A DNA stretch of 64,000 nt from VXPQ01 sp965117025 (GCA_965117025.1 OZ220746.1:186001-250000); one strand, 5' to 3'; positions 52,038 through 61,738 are shown, counted from the first letter of the stretch. Numbers and translations: made by a program. Notes: generated by a model not told the origin, from the sequence alone.

Positions 52038-54569
52038 TTACCTATCGGTGCGCAGCACCTCCAGTGGAGAGCGCCGGTATATGCCCCGACTGTTTATAAG
52101 TCCGATGGCTACCGTCAGGAAAGGTACTGCGCCCAATAACACAAGGGTTGCAACGACATCCGGCCTGAAGCTTGTGTCGAACACGAAGGCCGAAAACGCC
52201 CAGACGGACGCAAAGGAAAGCGCCAGTCCGGTCAGTGCTGCGAAGAAGCCAAGAAAAAGATACTCGACGGTCATAATCTGAAGCACTTCGGACTGCGAAG
52301 CCCCAAGCGTTTTCAATAATACGCTTTCACGCCGTCGTTGCACCCTGCTTACTACTACGGCTCCGATCAACACAATCACTCCCGTCAGAATACTGAAGGA
52401 CGCCATAAAGCGGACCACAAATGATATCCTGGAGAAAATGGTGTCGAATGTGCTCAGGACAAGCGACAGATCGATCACGGAAACCGAAGGATAACCGCCC
52501 AGCACGGCTCGCTGCAACCCGGCTGCCTGTTCTCCGGTTTCCGTCCGGCTGAGCAGCACGTAAAAACGGGGAGTCTCTTCCAGTACGCCCGCGGGGAACA
52601 CCACAAAGAAATTGGTGCCCATACGACGCCATTCCACCTCGCGCAGGCTGGCAACCCGGGTCGGGATCAACTGCCCCTGTACATTGAAGGTAAGGCTGTC
52701 CCCTATACCGACATCCAGATCCCGGGCAATATCCTGGTCAAGAGACACGGGAATCACCGGATCGTTCGGATCCGCCTCTCCGATAAAGGCGCCTTCAATC
52801 ACTTTTTCCGATTCGGTCAGATAATCCCTGTACGTTACCCGGTATTCGCGCCGGTGCGCCCAGGTTGCCGTCGAGTCTGCCCGCATTGCGTTCACCGTGC
52901 GTCCGTTCACCGAAGCAAGACGCATGGATACGATAGGCACGCTGTCGAGCACGGGCAACTCCCTGTCCTGCACAATCTGCGTAACCGGATTGATCTCATC
53001 AGGTTGTATATCAAACAATACGATATTGGGTAATTGTCGGGCCTCGGATAATTCAAGTTGGGCCAGCAGCGTTCGCTGAATGCCAAAAAGCGTGCCGATA
53101 ATAAAGGCGCCCAGTCCCAGCGAAAGTATGAGCGTGTTCGTCTGGTTATTCGGCCGAAACAAGTTGGCCAGTCCTTGCCGCCATATATAGCTCCATCTTG
53201 ACGGAAAAAAGCGGCGCGTAGCCCAGATGATACCCTTGGCTGTGACCAGAAGAGTTCCAAAGACCGCGGCAAGCCCTGCTACATATCCCAGTCCGATCCC
53301 GGGCGAAGGTGCATTGCCTATGGAAAAAGCGGCGACACCTGTTGCGACAACCCCGAAAACGATCCACCAGAGAGGATCTTTCAGGTTGGTTTGCCTGGCC
53401 TCTACGGTCGAGCGCAGCGTCAGCAAGGGGGATATGCGCCGAATGGAAACAAGCGGAAAAAGCGCAAAGGCAGCGGTTACTCCAATGCCGAGGATCATTC
53501 CCGCTCCAAGGGAGCTCCAGGACACCATGAAAGGCACCTCTACGGGAAGAAAGTCGCTCAATGCGACCGGCACAAGCATCTGTACCCCTATGCCGAGCAC
53601 GGCGCCTGTTACGCTGCTTGCCAATCCCATCGTGATGGTCTGCACCGCATATACGGAGAATGTTTGCCGGGTCCCCGCCCCAAGGCACCGGAGCACCGCG
53701 ATCGTTGCGAGCCGGCGGCGAACGTACACATGGATGGCTCCAGCCACCCCAATACCTCCAAGCAGCACCGCGACAAAGGCGATCACATTCAGAAATCGGT
53801 ACAAATTGGTCAGGCCTTCATCCCAACTTTCACGGACCTCTTCTACCGTGTCGTAGCGCACTTCCTCTTCGCGCAAGAACAGGCCGATGTTTTCGACAAG
53901 CGCTTCGACATCCCTCCCATCGTCGAACCGGAAGGCCAGTTCGTAATCGGCCTGGCTTCCCCGGGAGAGCAGGCTCGAATCCAGTCTGGCGGCAGGAATG
54001 TACACGCGCGGACTGAAGAACGACATCATCTGGTTCTCACTCGGCATCCTGTCGATGCGCCCTGCCACGGGGTAGAAATACCGCCCGATGCGCACGCTGT
54101 CGCCGGGCTGCACATCAAAAAGCCGCATAACCGCAGCATCCACCAGGGCCCCGCCGTCAGCAAGCCAGCGATCCGCTGCGTCGTCGGGTGTGGTTTCTAT
54201 TTTCCCGTAGAAAGGAAATGGCCCCTCAACAGCCCGAACGGTCATCAGGCGGGACTGCTCTCCGGCAGGAAACCAGGCCATCGAAGGAAACGAAATGAGC
54301 CGGGACTGCGTCCCCCCGATAGAGTCGATAGCTGCCTCCACTGCAGATCCGAACGGACGCCCGGATTCAAATACGAGATCGGCTCCCAGTAACGTCTTCG
54401 ACTCGTCGTCCACGACCTTCCGGAGATTACTCCCGAACGATGAAATGGCCACCAGGGCAGCGACGCCGACGATCATCGAAGACAAAAAGAGCGCGAGTTG
54501 CCGTCGGCTGCCCCGACTGTCTCGCCACGCCATCCTGAATATCCAGGAATTGGGCATCGTATTGTCCAC
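52038..54569 (-). CDS. ABC transporter permease, FtsX/YbbP type
   Basis: 843 residues with about ten membrane helices in two FtsX-like halves plus a large extracytoplasmic domain (about 40-240). Helices include LFLSSMIVGVAALVAISSFG near the N-terminus and ASFSILTGVIVLIGAVVVS near 720. RRESVLLKTLGASQSEVLQIMTVEYLFLG is the conserved coupling region. The size and architecture match YbbP-like permeases. The ATPase gene is 21 bases upstream, so the two form one exporter. In E. coli, ybbA-ybbP is divergent from tesA, the same arrangement as here; the substrate is unknown. Confidence 0.92.
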   Translation of the reverse strand: MDNTMPNSWIFRMAWRDSRGSRRQLALFLSSMIVGVAALVAISSFGSNLRKVVDDESKTLLGADLVFESGRPFGSAVEAAIDSIGGTQSRLISFPSMAWFPAGEQSRLMTVRAVEGPFPFYGKIETTPDDAADRWLADGGALVDAAVMRLFDVQPGDSVRIGRYFYPVAGRIDRMPSENQMMSFFSPRVYIPAARLDSSLLSRGSQADYELAFRFDDGRDVEALVENIGLFLREEEVRYDTVEEVRESWDEGLTNLYRFLNVIAFVAVLLGGIGVAGAIHVYVRRRLATIAVLRCLGAGTRQTFSVYAVQTITMGLASSVTGAVLGIGVQMLVPVALSDFLPVEVPFMVSWSSLGAGMILGIGVTAAFALFPLVSIRRISPLLTLRSTVEARQTNLKDPLWWIVFGVVATGVAAFSIGNAPSPGIGLGYVAGLAAVFGTLLVTAKGIIWATRRFFPSRWSYIWRQGLANLFRPNNQTNTLILSLGLGAFIIGTLFGIQRTLLAQLELSEARQLPNIVLFDIQPDEINPVTQIVQDRELPVLDSVPIVSMRLASVNGRTVNAMRADSTATWAHRREYRVTYRDYLTESEKVIEGAFIGEADPNDPVIPVSLDQDIARDLDVGIGDSLTFNVQGQLIPTRVASLREVEWRRMGTNFFVVFPAGVLEETPRFYVLLSRTETGEQAAGLQRAVLGGYPSVSVIDLSLVLSTFDTIFSRISFVVRFMASFSILTGVIVLIGAVVVSRVQRRRESVLLKTLGASQSEVLQIMTVEYLFLGFFAALTGLALSFASVWAFSAFVFDTSFRPDVVATLVLLGAVPFLTVAIGLINSRGIYRRSPLEVLRTDR

Positions 54570-54590
54570 TAAAGTTTACAGGGGCGCCGA

Positions 54591-55277
54591 TCAGGTTCGC
54601 GTCAAGGTATCTGAGACGATGCTTCCGCCACGAAGCCGGATGATGCGACCCGTGCGCTGCGCCAGTTCATGATTGTGTGTTACAAGCAGCAAGGCGGTTC
54701 CTGCCGTCTCGTTTATCTCGAAAACAAGTTCCTCGATCGTAGCGCCCGTATCGGTATCAAGATTGCCGGTCGGTTCGTCGGCAAACAACATCGCCGGCCG
54801 GTTTACAAACGCACGGGCAATAGATACCCGTTGCTGTTCACCTCCGGATAGCTGTGCAGGATAATGGGACATCCGTTCTCCGAGGCCCACCTGATCAAGC
54901 AACGCACTTGCTCGCTCATAAGCCCCTTTTTTGCCGCGTAACTCAGCCGGAACCATTACATTTTCAAGTGCTGTCAGCGTAGGAATCAGTTGGAATGTCT
55001 GGAAAATGAATCCGACTTCCCGGTTCCGAAGTCTTGCCAGCGCATCCTCTGACATGGAGTCGAGTCGGTTGCCTGACAAATCCACCCTGCCCGAAGTGGC
55101 CCGGTCCAACCCGGCGCACAGACCCAGTAACGTGGTCTTGCCGGAACCGGAGGGACCAACCACTGCGCATGTCTCTCCCTGATGCAAATCGAAGGATACG
55201 TCATGCAGCACAGTCAGCAACCGGTTGCCGCTCTGGTAGGTCTTGGTAAGGTTGCGGACGGAAAGGATGGAAGCCAT
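54591..55277 (-). CDS. ABC transporter ATP-binding protein, YbbA type
   Basis: 228 residues. Walker A is VVGPSGSGKTTLLGLCAGLD, the Q-loop is in GFIFQTFQLIPTLTALENV, the signature LSGGEQQRVSIARAFV and Walker B MLFADEPTGNLD are intact. It resembles LolD/MacB/YbbA-type ATPases. It pairs with the permease that follows. The start at 55277 (MASILSVRNLTKTYQ) is normal; a longer frame reaching 55364 was rejected because it adds unlike residues and runs into the divergent gene region. Confidence 0.95.
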   Translation of the reverse strand: MASILSVRNLTKTYQSGNRLLTVLHDVSFDLHQGETCAVVGPSGSGKTTLLGLCAGLDRATSGRVDLSGNRLDSMSEDALARLRNREVGFIFQTFQLIPTLTALENVMVPAELRGKKGAYERASALLDQVGLGERMSHYPAQLSGGEQQRVSIARAFVNRPAMLFADEPTGNLDTDTGATIEELVFEINETAGTALLLVTHNHELAQRTGRIIRLRGGSIVSDTLTRT

Positions 55278-55382
55278 TCTAAATTTCTCTGAAACAGGCC
55301 TCCCTTCCCGCGGGTTTGTGGAATCAGGCCTCATTGTGTTTATGTATGCCTTGCATCGGTGCAAGGATGTTTCCTGCGATAC

Positions 55383-56153
55383 GTGAAAATCGGCAAACTA
55401 TACCTGCTTGCGTGTATTCCTGTTCTGTGCCTCGCCTGTGGGTCCCGGGACGTGGATACGGAAACCGGAACGGTTGCCCCGGGCGGGAGAAATGTCCCCC
55501 CTGCGATGGAGCAAAACGATAGCCCGGATGCAGGGCACGCAAAAAATGCGGAAAAGCCGGATACGATCATTCTCTTCCTGGGCAATAGCCTTTCCGCAGG
55601 GGCGGGAGTCGATCCCGTAAACGCCTTTCCTGCTCTCCTGCAACATCGCATGGATTCACTGGGCTGGAATGTGCGGGTGATCAATGCCGGCCTGAGTGGA
55701 GAAACAAGCGCAGGAGGTCTGCGGCGCATAGACTGGCACCTGCAACAGCATCCGGTGAACATCCTTGTGCTGGAATTAGGAGGGAATGATGGTTTACGGG
55801 GTATCCCGGTCGAGGTTACGCAGAACAATCTGCAGACGATTATCGAGAAGGCGCGCACCGCGAACCCGAACATGGAGATTATTCTTGCCGGCATGCAAAT
55901 TCCGCCCAATCTCGGACAGGATTACACCCGGACTTTCCGGGAAATCTACCTGAGCTTGGCCAGTATGGAGAATACCCGCCTGATTCCCTTTCTTCTCGAG
56001 GGCGTAGGAGGCGTGGATGCTCTCATGCAGGTGGACGGCATCCATCCGAACGAATCCGGACACAGAATCGTTGCGGAGAACGTCTGGGATGTGCTTCATC
56101 CGGTCATGGAAGTATTGCGTTCCGGGAATGACGCTACCATTGACCTATACTAA
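55383..56153 (+). CDS. SGNH/GDSL lipoprotein esterase (TesA-like)
   Basis: 256 residues from a GTG. The N-terminus KIGKLYLLACIPVLCLACGS is a lipoprotein signal with a lipobox (CLAC-G). A spacer low in structure follows, then the SGNH blocks: GNSLSAGAG (block I Ser), NAGLSGETSAGGL, GGNDGLRG (block III Asn) and the final DGIHPNESGH with the Asp-His pair. It resembles arylesterase/lysophospholipase TesA. A GTG at 55359 is another possible start. It is divergent from the YbbA/YbbP exporter. The TAA stop at 56151-56153 lies inside the repeat copy that follows. Confidence 0.9.
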   Translation: MKIGKLYLLACIPVLCLACGSRDVDTETGTVAPGGRNVPPAMEQNDSPDAGHAKNAEKPDTIILFLGNSLSAGAGVDPVNAFPALLQHRMDSLGWNVRVINAGLSGETSAGGLRRIDWHLQQHPVNILVLELGGNDGLRGIPVEVTQNNLQTIIEKARTANPNMEIILAGMQIPPNLGQDYTRTFREIYLSLASMENTRLIPFLLEGVGGVDALMQVDGIHPNESGHRIVAENVWDVLHPVMEVLRSGNDATIDLY

Positions 56154-56222
56154 AGCCTGTTCATACTATGCAGCGGCGCTCGGCGGGGCCTGTTTTCCCG
56201 TCATGCGGTGTTGCCGCTCCAC
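56150..56222 (+). repeat. Partial copy of the dispersed repeat after the esterase gene
   Basis: The first 50 bases here (CTAAAGCCTGTTCATACTAT..., 56150 onward, with GCAGCGGCGCTC and GGGGCCTGTTTTCC) match the reverse complement of 33333-33280. The following 56194-56218 (TTTTCCCGTCATGCGG, TGTTGCCGCTC) also matches 33206-33239 of the same element. Its right half is missing. The esterase stop codon is within the left end. Confidence 0.8.
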
Positions 56223-56255
56223 ATTGCACTCCATCCAGGAATAGAATTGCCCGAT

Positions 56256-57176
56256 ATGGAAAAACTCACCGGCCTGATCGCCGCTCCGTACACTCCTATG
56301 CTCCCGGATGGCAGCGTAAATCCCGGTATTATCCCGGATATGGCTGATCATCTGCAAAAAGAAGGGGTTGTCGGTGTTTTTATTTGCGGTACTACGGGAG
56401 AAGGCGCCTCTTTGACCGTCAATGAACGAATGCTGCTGGCAGAGCAATGGGTTGCTCATGCCGGCGACAGATTGGCCGTTATCGTGCATGTGGGCCACCA
56501 TAGCGTATATGAAGCGCGCAGACTGGCCGAGCACGCCCAATCGGTTCAGGCGGACGGCATCGCAGCGCTTGCCCCTTCGTTTTTCAAGCCGGCTTCCATC
56601 GATAGTCTGGTATCGTATTGCGCAGCGGTTGCCGAAGCAGCGCCGGCGCTGCCGTTTTTCTACTACCACATACCCTCCATGACGGGGATTACCTTGTCCA
56701 TGCCCGAGTTTTTGCGCGCCGGCAGCAAACACATACCCACCCTGTCGGGCATCAAGTTTTCAGCAAGCGATCTGATGCAATTTCACCGCTGTGCGACGAT
56801 GGAATGCGGCCGGTATACGATGTTTTTCGGGTCGGATGAGATGCTGTTAGGCGCGTTGGCGATGGGAGCGGAAGGAGCCGTGGGCAGCACCTATAACTAT
56901 GCGGCGACAAATTATCTACGGATGGTGGAAGCATTTAAACAGGGAAATATGGAAACGGCCCGGCGTTTGTCCGGCCACGCGGTAGCCCTTGTCGAAGTAT
57001 TGCTCAAGTATGGCGTAATCCGGGCCGGAAAAACCATCATGGCCATGCGCGGCATTGATTGCGGCGAAGCCAGGCTGCCGCTCATGCCGCTTTCCGCCGA
57101 GCAGAAAAAGTCCCTTTACGAAGACGTCAGGGCGCTGGCTATCTTCAAAAACGTTGATCTGGAACGCCCCTCGTGA
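56256..57176 (+). CDS. nanA: N-acetylneuraminate lyase (eukaryote-like NPL/DapA superfamily)
   Basis: 306 residues. Schiff-base lysine in LSGIKFSASDLMQF, VFICGTTGEGASLTVNERM (the GTTGE motif in place of the GxxGE of DapA), and PFFYYHIPSMTGI are strong marks for sialic acid aldolase. AVGSTYNYAATN is also typical of eukaryote-type NPL. The enzyme splits N-acetylneuraminate to N-acetylmannosamine and pyruvate. A start at 56256 (MEKLTGLIAAP) was chosen; upstream residues fall in the repeat. It is translationally coupled to the symporter (overlap at 57176). No other nan gene (epimerase, kinase, deacetylase) is in the window. Confidence 0.9.
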   Translation: MEKLTGLIAAPYTPMLPDGSVNPGIIPDMADHLQKEGVVGVFICGTTGEGASLTVNERMLLAEQWVAHAGDRLAVIVHVGHHSVYEARRLAEHAQSVQADGIAALAPSFFKPASIDSLVSYCAAVAEAAPALPFFYYHIPSMTGITLSMPEFLRAGSKHIPTLSGIKFSASDLMQFHRCATMECGRYTMFFGSDEMLLGALAMGAEGAVGSTYNYAATNYLRMVEAFKQGNMETARRLSGHAVALVEVLLKYGVIRAGKTIMAMRGIDCGEARLPLMPLSAEQKKSLYEDVRALAIFKNVDLERPS

Positions 57177-58696
57177 TGAACCATGAAGCCTTGACATCTT
57201 TTCTGAACACCGGTCTGGTGCAGGAAGTCAGCTCTTTTGGCCTCACAAACAGCATTGTACTGGGTGTTTACCTCGCCCTGCTCGTTGCCATGGGCATTTA
57301 CTTTTCGCGGCGAGCCGGTACGGCGCAGGATTTCTTTCTGGCCGGGGGAAGAATGCCGTGGTGGGCGGCAGGCCTGAGCATCTTTGCCACCATGCTCTCG
57401 GCTATCACTTATCTCTCCATTCCTGCAACCGCCTACGCCAGTGACTGGACACGCTTTCTGGTCAACATGGGTATCCCGCTCATTGCCCCGATCGTCATCT
57501 TCTTTTTCCTGCCTTTTTACCGCAAGCTTCGCGTTACAAGCGCCTATGAATATCTTGAAAACCGCTTTGATGTCTCATTGCGCTTGCTCGGCTCCGCTTC
57601 GTTTATCCTGTTTCAACTGGGAAGGATGGGCATCGTTTTGCTGCTGCCGGCCCTGGCGCTGAGCGCTGTGACGGGCTTGCATCTCTTTCTGTGTATTGCC
57701 CTCATGGGGTTACTGAGCACGCTCTACACCGTATTGGGCGGAATGGAAGCCGTTATCTGGACCGATGTAATTCAGGTCGTCGTACTGATCGGCGGAGCAC
57801 TCGCTGCCCTGGGCATCATCGTTGCAGATATTCCCGGCGGCTTTGGGCAAATCATCACGGAAGCCGCTGAGCATGACAAGTGGAACCTGGTTAATCCCGG
57901 CTGGGACCTGTACAGCGATTCGCTATTCGTTATCCTTCTCGGAATGGTTTTTACAAACCTGCTGCCTTACACAACGGATCAGGCGGTCGTGCAACGGTAT
58001 ATGACCACCCCGACCGAGCAATCCGCGCGCAGCGCCATCTGGACAGGCGCTTTGCTTGCCGTGCCGGCATCCATCCTCTTCTTCTTCCTTGGCACCGCGC
58101 TGTTTGTCTTTTATCAGCATTTCCCGGATCAACTCACTACCCTCGAAAGGCCCGATCAGCTGTTGCCCTGGTTCATCGTGCAGGAAATGCCCGCCGGGCT
58201 GGGGGGCCTGGTCATTGCCGGCGTGTTTGCCGCCGCCATGTCCAGCCTCGATTCTTCGATTCATTCCATCACCACCGCGGTCACCACCGACTTTTTCAAG
58301 CGTTTCCAGCCGGATCGGGAGGAGAAACAGTGGCTCAGCCTTGCCCGGTGGATTGTATTCATCCTGGGTATTCTGGGTACAGTTAGTGCGATGCTTATCA
58401 GCACATTGGATCTGCGAGCGCTCTGGGGCCTGTTTCTGGATATCACCGGCCTTTTCCTCGGTACCCTCGGCGGCCTGTTTATTCTGGGCGTCTTCACACG
58501 TCGAACCACTGCTTTTCATGCGTGGATTGGCGCGCTGGCCTCTGTCGCTGCACTCGCTTACTGCACCTTTTTCACCTCGATCAATGGCTTGCTTTTCGGC
58601 GCGATCGGGACGATGACGTGTGTGGGTACGGGTTGGCTAAGCAGCCGGATTGTACAGAGGAAGCAGAAGAAAGATGTTTGGGAAGTGACTATTTGA
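57176..58696 (+). CDS. Sodium:solute symporter (SSS family), probable sialic acid transporter
   Basis: 506 residues with about 13 membrane helices. DFFLAGGRMPWWAAGLSIFATMLSAITYL is the typical SSS start, followed by LLSTLYTVLGGMEAVIWTDVIQ, YTTDQAVVQRY and FAAAMSSLDSSIHSITT. SSS members carry sugars, amino acids, vitamins or sialic acid with Na+. The tight coupling to the sialic acid lyase (stop TGA overlapping the ATG) makes sialate the most likely substrate (inference from context). A GTG at 57173 precedes the ATG chosen. Confidence 0.9.
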   Translation: MNHEALTSFLNTGLVQEVSSFGLTNSIVLGVYLALLVAMGIYFSRRAGTAQDFFLAGGRMPWWAAGLSIFATMLSAITYLSIPATAYASDWTRFLVNMGIPLIAPIVIFFFLPFYRKLRVTSAYEYLENRFDVSLRLLGSASFILFQLGRMGIVLLLPALALSAVTGLHLFLCIALMGLLSTLYTVLGGMEAVIWTDVIQVVVLIGGALAALGIIVADIPGGFGQIITEAAEHDKWNLVNPGWDLYSDSLFVILLGMVFTNLLPYTTDQAVVQRYMTTPTEQSARSAIWTGALLAVPASILFFFLGTALFVFYQHFPDQLTTLERPDQLLPWFIVQEMPAGLGGLVIAGVFAAAMSSLDSSIHSITTAVTTDFFKRFQPDREEKQWLSLARWIVFILGILGTVSAMLISTLDLRALWGLFLDITGLFLGTLGGLFILGVFTRRTTAFHAWIGALASVAALAYCTFFTSINGLLFGAIGTMTCVGTGWLSSRIVQRKQKKDVWEVTI

Positions 58697-58763
58697 ATGG
58701 AGCGCACTTTCTCCGGGGATGGAGATACTTCATTCTCCCGGGAATGCCCTCCTGTAGACCTGC

Positions 58764-60236
58764 CTACAGATCTTTTACCGCAGCCACAAGTTTTGACAGC
58801 GATTCTTTCGCATCCCCGAAAAGCATCTGTGTGTTGTCGTGGTAGAACAACATGTTATCGATGCCGGAATAGCCGGGACGCAGGCTGCGTTTGAGCACAA
58901 CCACTGTGCGGGAACGATCCACATCCAGAATGGGCATGCCATAGATGGGGCTGGTCTTGTCCGTACGTGCTGATGGGTTCACTACATCGTTGGCGCCAAT
59001 CACGAGAGAGACATCCGTCATGCCGAATTCGGTATTGATATCGTCCATTTCGTAGAGTTGGTCGTACGGTACGTCCGCCTCCGCAAGCAATACATTCATA
59101 TGTCCGGGCATGCGGCCGGCCACCGGATGAATAGCGTATTTCACGGTAACGCCCTGGGCCTGCAACATGTCCGACAGTTCGCGGACCTGATGCTGCGCCT
59201 GGGCTACAGCCATACCATAGCCGGGCACGACAATCACCTGTTCGGCGTACGTCAACTGAATGGCTACATCTTCGACCGACGTTTCCTGCACCGTCAGGTC
59301 GGGCCGGGCGCCTTCCACCGCTGGAACACTTCCATCACTGTCCCCGCCAAAGCCACCCAGTAGTACGTTCAGCAATGACCGGTTCATTGCTTCGCACATA
59401 ATGGAGGTGAGGATAAGTCCTGATGCACCGACCAGGGCACCGCTCACAATAAGCGCCGTGTTGTCGAGCATGAACCCGGTGGCCGCCGCGGCAAGCCCCG
59501 AGTAGGCATTCAAAAGCGCCACGACGACGGGCATGTCCGCTCCCCCGATAGGGATCACGAGGAGAATGCCCAATACCAGCGAAAGGAAGCCCAGCGCCAG
59601 CGCCCCCTGCATAATGGCTTGCATATCCATCGCCGCAAACGAGCCGCCTGCTCCGTAGATCAGATATCCACCCGCTCCGAGCGCACCCAGCGTTACCAGC
59701 ACCGTGAGCGCACGCATACCCGGAAACGAAACGGGATTGCCGCTCAAGTGCCCGCCCAGCTTCCCGAACGCGACAAAACTGCCCGAAAATGTGATGGTGC
59801 CGATCAGAATACACAGCACGACGGTGATCGCCGCCGGTACGTCGAGCGGCGCCAGCGCTGCCATGGATTGGACGGTTTGCGCCACGGCGCCGCCTCCTGC
59901 CTCAACAGACAGATAGCGCGCAATCTCTCCACCTGCCACAAGCGCAGACGCCAGTCCCCCGAAACCGTTGAATACTGCAACCAGCTCCGGCATGCTGGTC
60001 ATGGCCACCCGCCGCGCCAGCAACATACCTACGGCGGCGCCGACCACAAACCCGCCGATCATCTCCACCGGGGAAAGAATTCGCTGCAACAACAGCGTCG
60101 CTGCAACGGCAATCAACATGCCGATGGCGGCAAGCTGATTTCCTCTGCGTGCCGTGGCCGGGGACTGCAGCCGTTTCATGCCCAGAATGAAGAGCACGGC
60201 AGCGCCGAGATAAGCCAACAGGATAACGTTCTGCAT
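58764..60236 (-). CDS. pntB: NAD(P) transhydrogenase subunit beta
   Basis: 490 residues. About nine membrane helices (residues 1-290), then the NADP-binding domain III (about 310-490): VIVVPGYGMAVAQAQHQVREL, KYAIHPVAGRMPGHMNVLLAEA, DVSLVIGANDVVNPSA, GMPILDVDRSRTVVVLKRSLRPGYSGIDN. It forms the proton channel with the alpha-2 subunit. Order is pntAA, pntAB, pntB. It balances NADH/NADPH using the proton gradient. Confidence 0.96.
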   Translation of the reverse strand: MQNVILLAYLGAAVLFILGMKRLQSPATARRGNQLAAIGMLIAVAATLLLQRILSPVEMIGGFVVGAAVGMLLARRVAMTSMPELVAVFNGFGGLASALVAGGEIARYLSVEAGGGAVAQTVQSMAALAPLDVPAAITVVLCILIGTITFSGSFVAFGKLGGHLSGNPVSFPGMRALTVLVTLGALGAGGYLIYGAGGSFAAMDMQAIMQGALALGFLSLVLGILLVIPIGGADMPVVVALLNAYSGLAAAATGFMLDNTALIVSGALVGASGLILTSIMCEAMNRSLLNVLLGGFGGDSDGSVPAVEGARPDLTVQETSVEDVAIQLTYAEQVIVVPGYGMAVAQAQHQVRELSDMLQAQGVTVKYAIHPVAGRMPGHMNVLLAEADVPYDQLYEMDDINTEFGMTDVSLVIGANDVVNPSARTDKTSPIYGMPILDVDRSRTVVVLKRSLRPGYSGIDNMLFYHDNTQMLFGDAKESLSKLVAAVKDL

Positions 60237-60248
60237 GGTGGCGAAGCG

Positions 60249-60554
60249 TCAGGCGGTGTTACTGGAGGGTTCCTTGTTGTCGCGTTGCTTCGGCTTGAAC
60301 ATTTGCAGCATCCGATCTGTGACGAGAAAACCTCCGACCACGTTGATCGTGGCGACGATAAGCGCCGCAAATCCAATCCATTTGGCCCAGGGACTCTCAA
60401 TCATGCCGGTCGCCACAAGCGCTCCGACAATGGTAATGCCGCTGATCGCATTCGTGCCGGACATGAGCGGTGTGTGCAAGGTCTGCGGCACCTTGCTGAT
60501 CACCTCGAACCCGATGAATGCCGCCAGAATGAATATGACCAGATTGCTCAGCAT
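60249..60554 (-). CDS. pntAB: NAD(P) transhydrogenase subunit alpha part 2
   Basis: 101 residues with three or four membrane helices: LSNLVIFILAAFIGFEVISK, LHTPLMSGTNAISGITIVGAL, WIGFAALIVATINVVGGFLV. The TPLMSGTNAISG motif is characteristic of the transmembrane part of the alpha subunit when encoded separately. It couples to PntAA and PntB. The start at 60554 (MLSNLV) was chosen over a longer frame to 60665. Confidence 0.94.
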   Translation of the reverse strand: MLSNLVIFILAAFIGFEVISKVPQTLHTPLMSGTNAISGITIVGALVATGMIESPWAKWIGFAALIVATINVVGGFLVTDRMLQMFKPKQRDNKEPSSNTA

Positions 60555-60604
60555 CGGAATGAACCGGATTGAAAATACATGGTACTGTGCGAAACGCCTA
60601 TACG

Positions 60605-61738
60605 CTATGTATCGAGCAGGGTGCGGACGCGTTCGTGCACAACCTGTCCTTCGTGCGTCACACACATACCCTTGAAAATTTCGTCCTCGAAATCCGGGCG
60701 GAACGTCTCGCCATCGGAAAATTCCGAAAGAACGGCAAGCAGCGTGCGAGCATACATGGTACTGGCGTCGACAGGTGATTTCGACGGCAGGTCGAGCGGC
60801 CCCAGGATACGTACGCCGTGCACGGTGACGGTTTTTCCGGGTTTCGTAGCCGTGCAGTTGCCTCCGCCCGGCGCCGCGAGATCGACCACCACAGATCCCG
60901 GCTTCATGGCTTGTAATGCTTCCTCCGTGACGAGGATGGGGGCAGAACGGCCCGGTACCAGCGCCGTCGAGATCACCACATCTGCCGCTGCAATGTGCGG
61001 AACCAGCAGCGCCGTTTGTTGCGCCGCCTTCTCTGCGGTCAACGCCGTAGCGTATCCGCCCGTATCGGCATCCTCTTGCGTTTCGAAAGCCAATTCCACG
61101 AACTTTGCGCCGAGGCTGCGGACTTCTTCCTGTGCTGCATCGCGGATATCGTAGGCAGAGACACGCGCTCCGAGCCGCCTTGCCGTGGCGATGGCCTGCA
61201 GTCCGGCAACACCCGCTCCCAGCACCAGCACATTCGCCGGTTTCACGGTCCCCGCCGCCGTGGTCAGGAGTGGAAAAAACCGGGGCAACGCCGCGGCGGC
61301 CTGCAACACGGCTTCATACCCGGCCACGCCACTCATGGCAGAGAGCGCATCCATCTTTTGCGCGCGAGATATCCGCGGCACCAACTCCAGGCTGAGCCCC
61401 GTTACGGAGCGTTTGGCCAATTCCAGGGATACTGCGGGCATGCCCAGTGGATCCAGCAGGCCCAACAAGACGCTACCGGACTTCATCTTCCCGATCTCGG
61501 ATTCCGAGGGGGATCTCACTTTCAGGACGATATCGGCGCCGAGCGCTTCGCTGCATGTGCCTATGCGGGCGCCGGCCTCCCGAAATGCATCATCGGTAAA
61601 ATATGCCGCCTCGCCGGCCCCCGCTTCCACAACGATCCCGAAACCCTGGCTTGTAATCTTTTGAACTACCTCGGGAACGACAGCCACACGCCGTTCGCCG
61701 GCAGCGGTCTCCTTTGGAACACCAATGGTTAACGCCAT
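60605..61738 (-). CDS. pntAA: NAD(P) transhydrogenase subunit alpha part 1
   Basis: 377 residues. IGVPKETAAGERRVAVVPEVVQKI is the start of the alanine dehydrogenase/PNT N-terminal domain; VLVLGAGVAGLQAIATARRLGA is the NAD-binding motif and VVVDLAAPGGGNC the typical PNT part that separates it from alanine dehydrogenase. The soluble NAD-binding subunit, encoded separately from the membrane part as in many bacteria. Start at 61738 (MALTIGV). It precedes pntAB by 50 bases. Confidence 0.94.
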   Translation of the reverse strand: MALTIGVPKETAAGERRVAVVPEVVQKITSQGFGIVVEAGAGEAAYFTDDAFREAGARIGTCSEALGADIVLKVRSPSESEIGKMKSGSVLLGLLDPLGMPAVSLELAKRSVTGLSLELVPRISRAQKMDALSAMSGVAGYEAVLQAAAALPRFFPLLTTAAGTVKPANVLVLGAGVAGLQAIATARRLGARVSAYDIRDAAQEEVRSLGAKFVELAFETQEDADTGGYATALTAEKAAQQTALLVPHIAAADVVISTALVPGRSAPILVTEEALQAMKPGSVVVDLAAPGGGNCTATKPGKTVTVHGVRILGPLDLPSKSPVDASTMYARTLLAVLSEFSDGETFRPDFEDEIFKGMCVTHEGQVVHERVRTLLDT

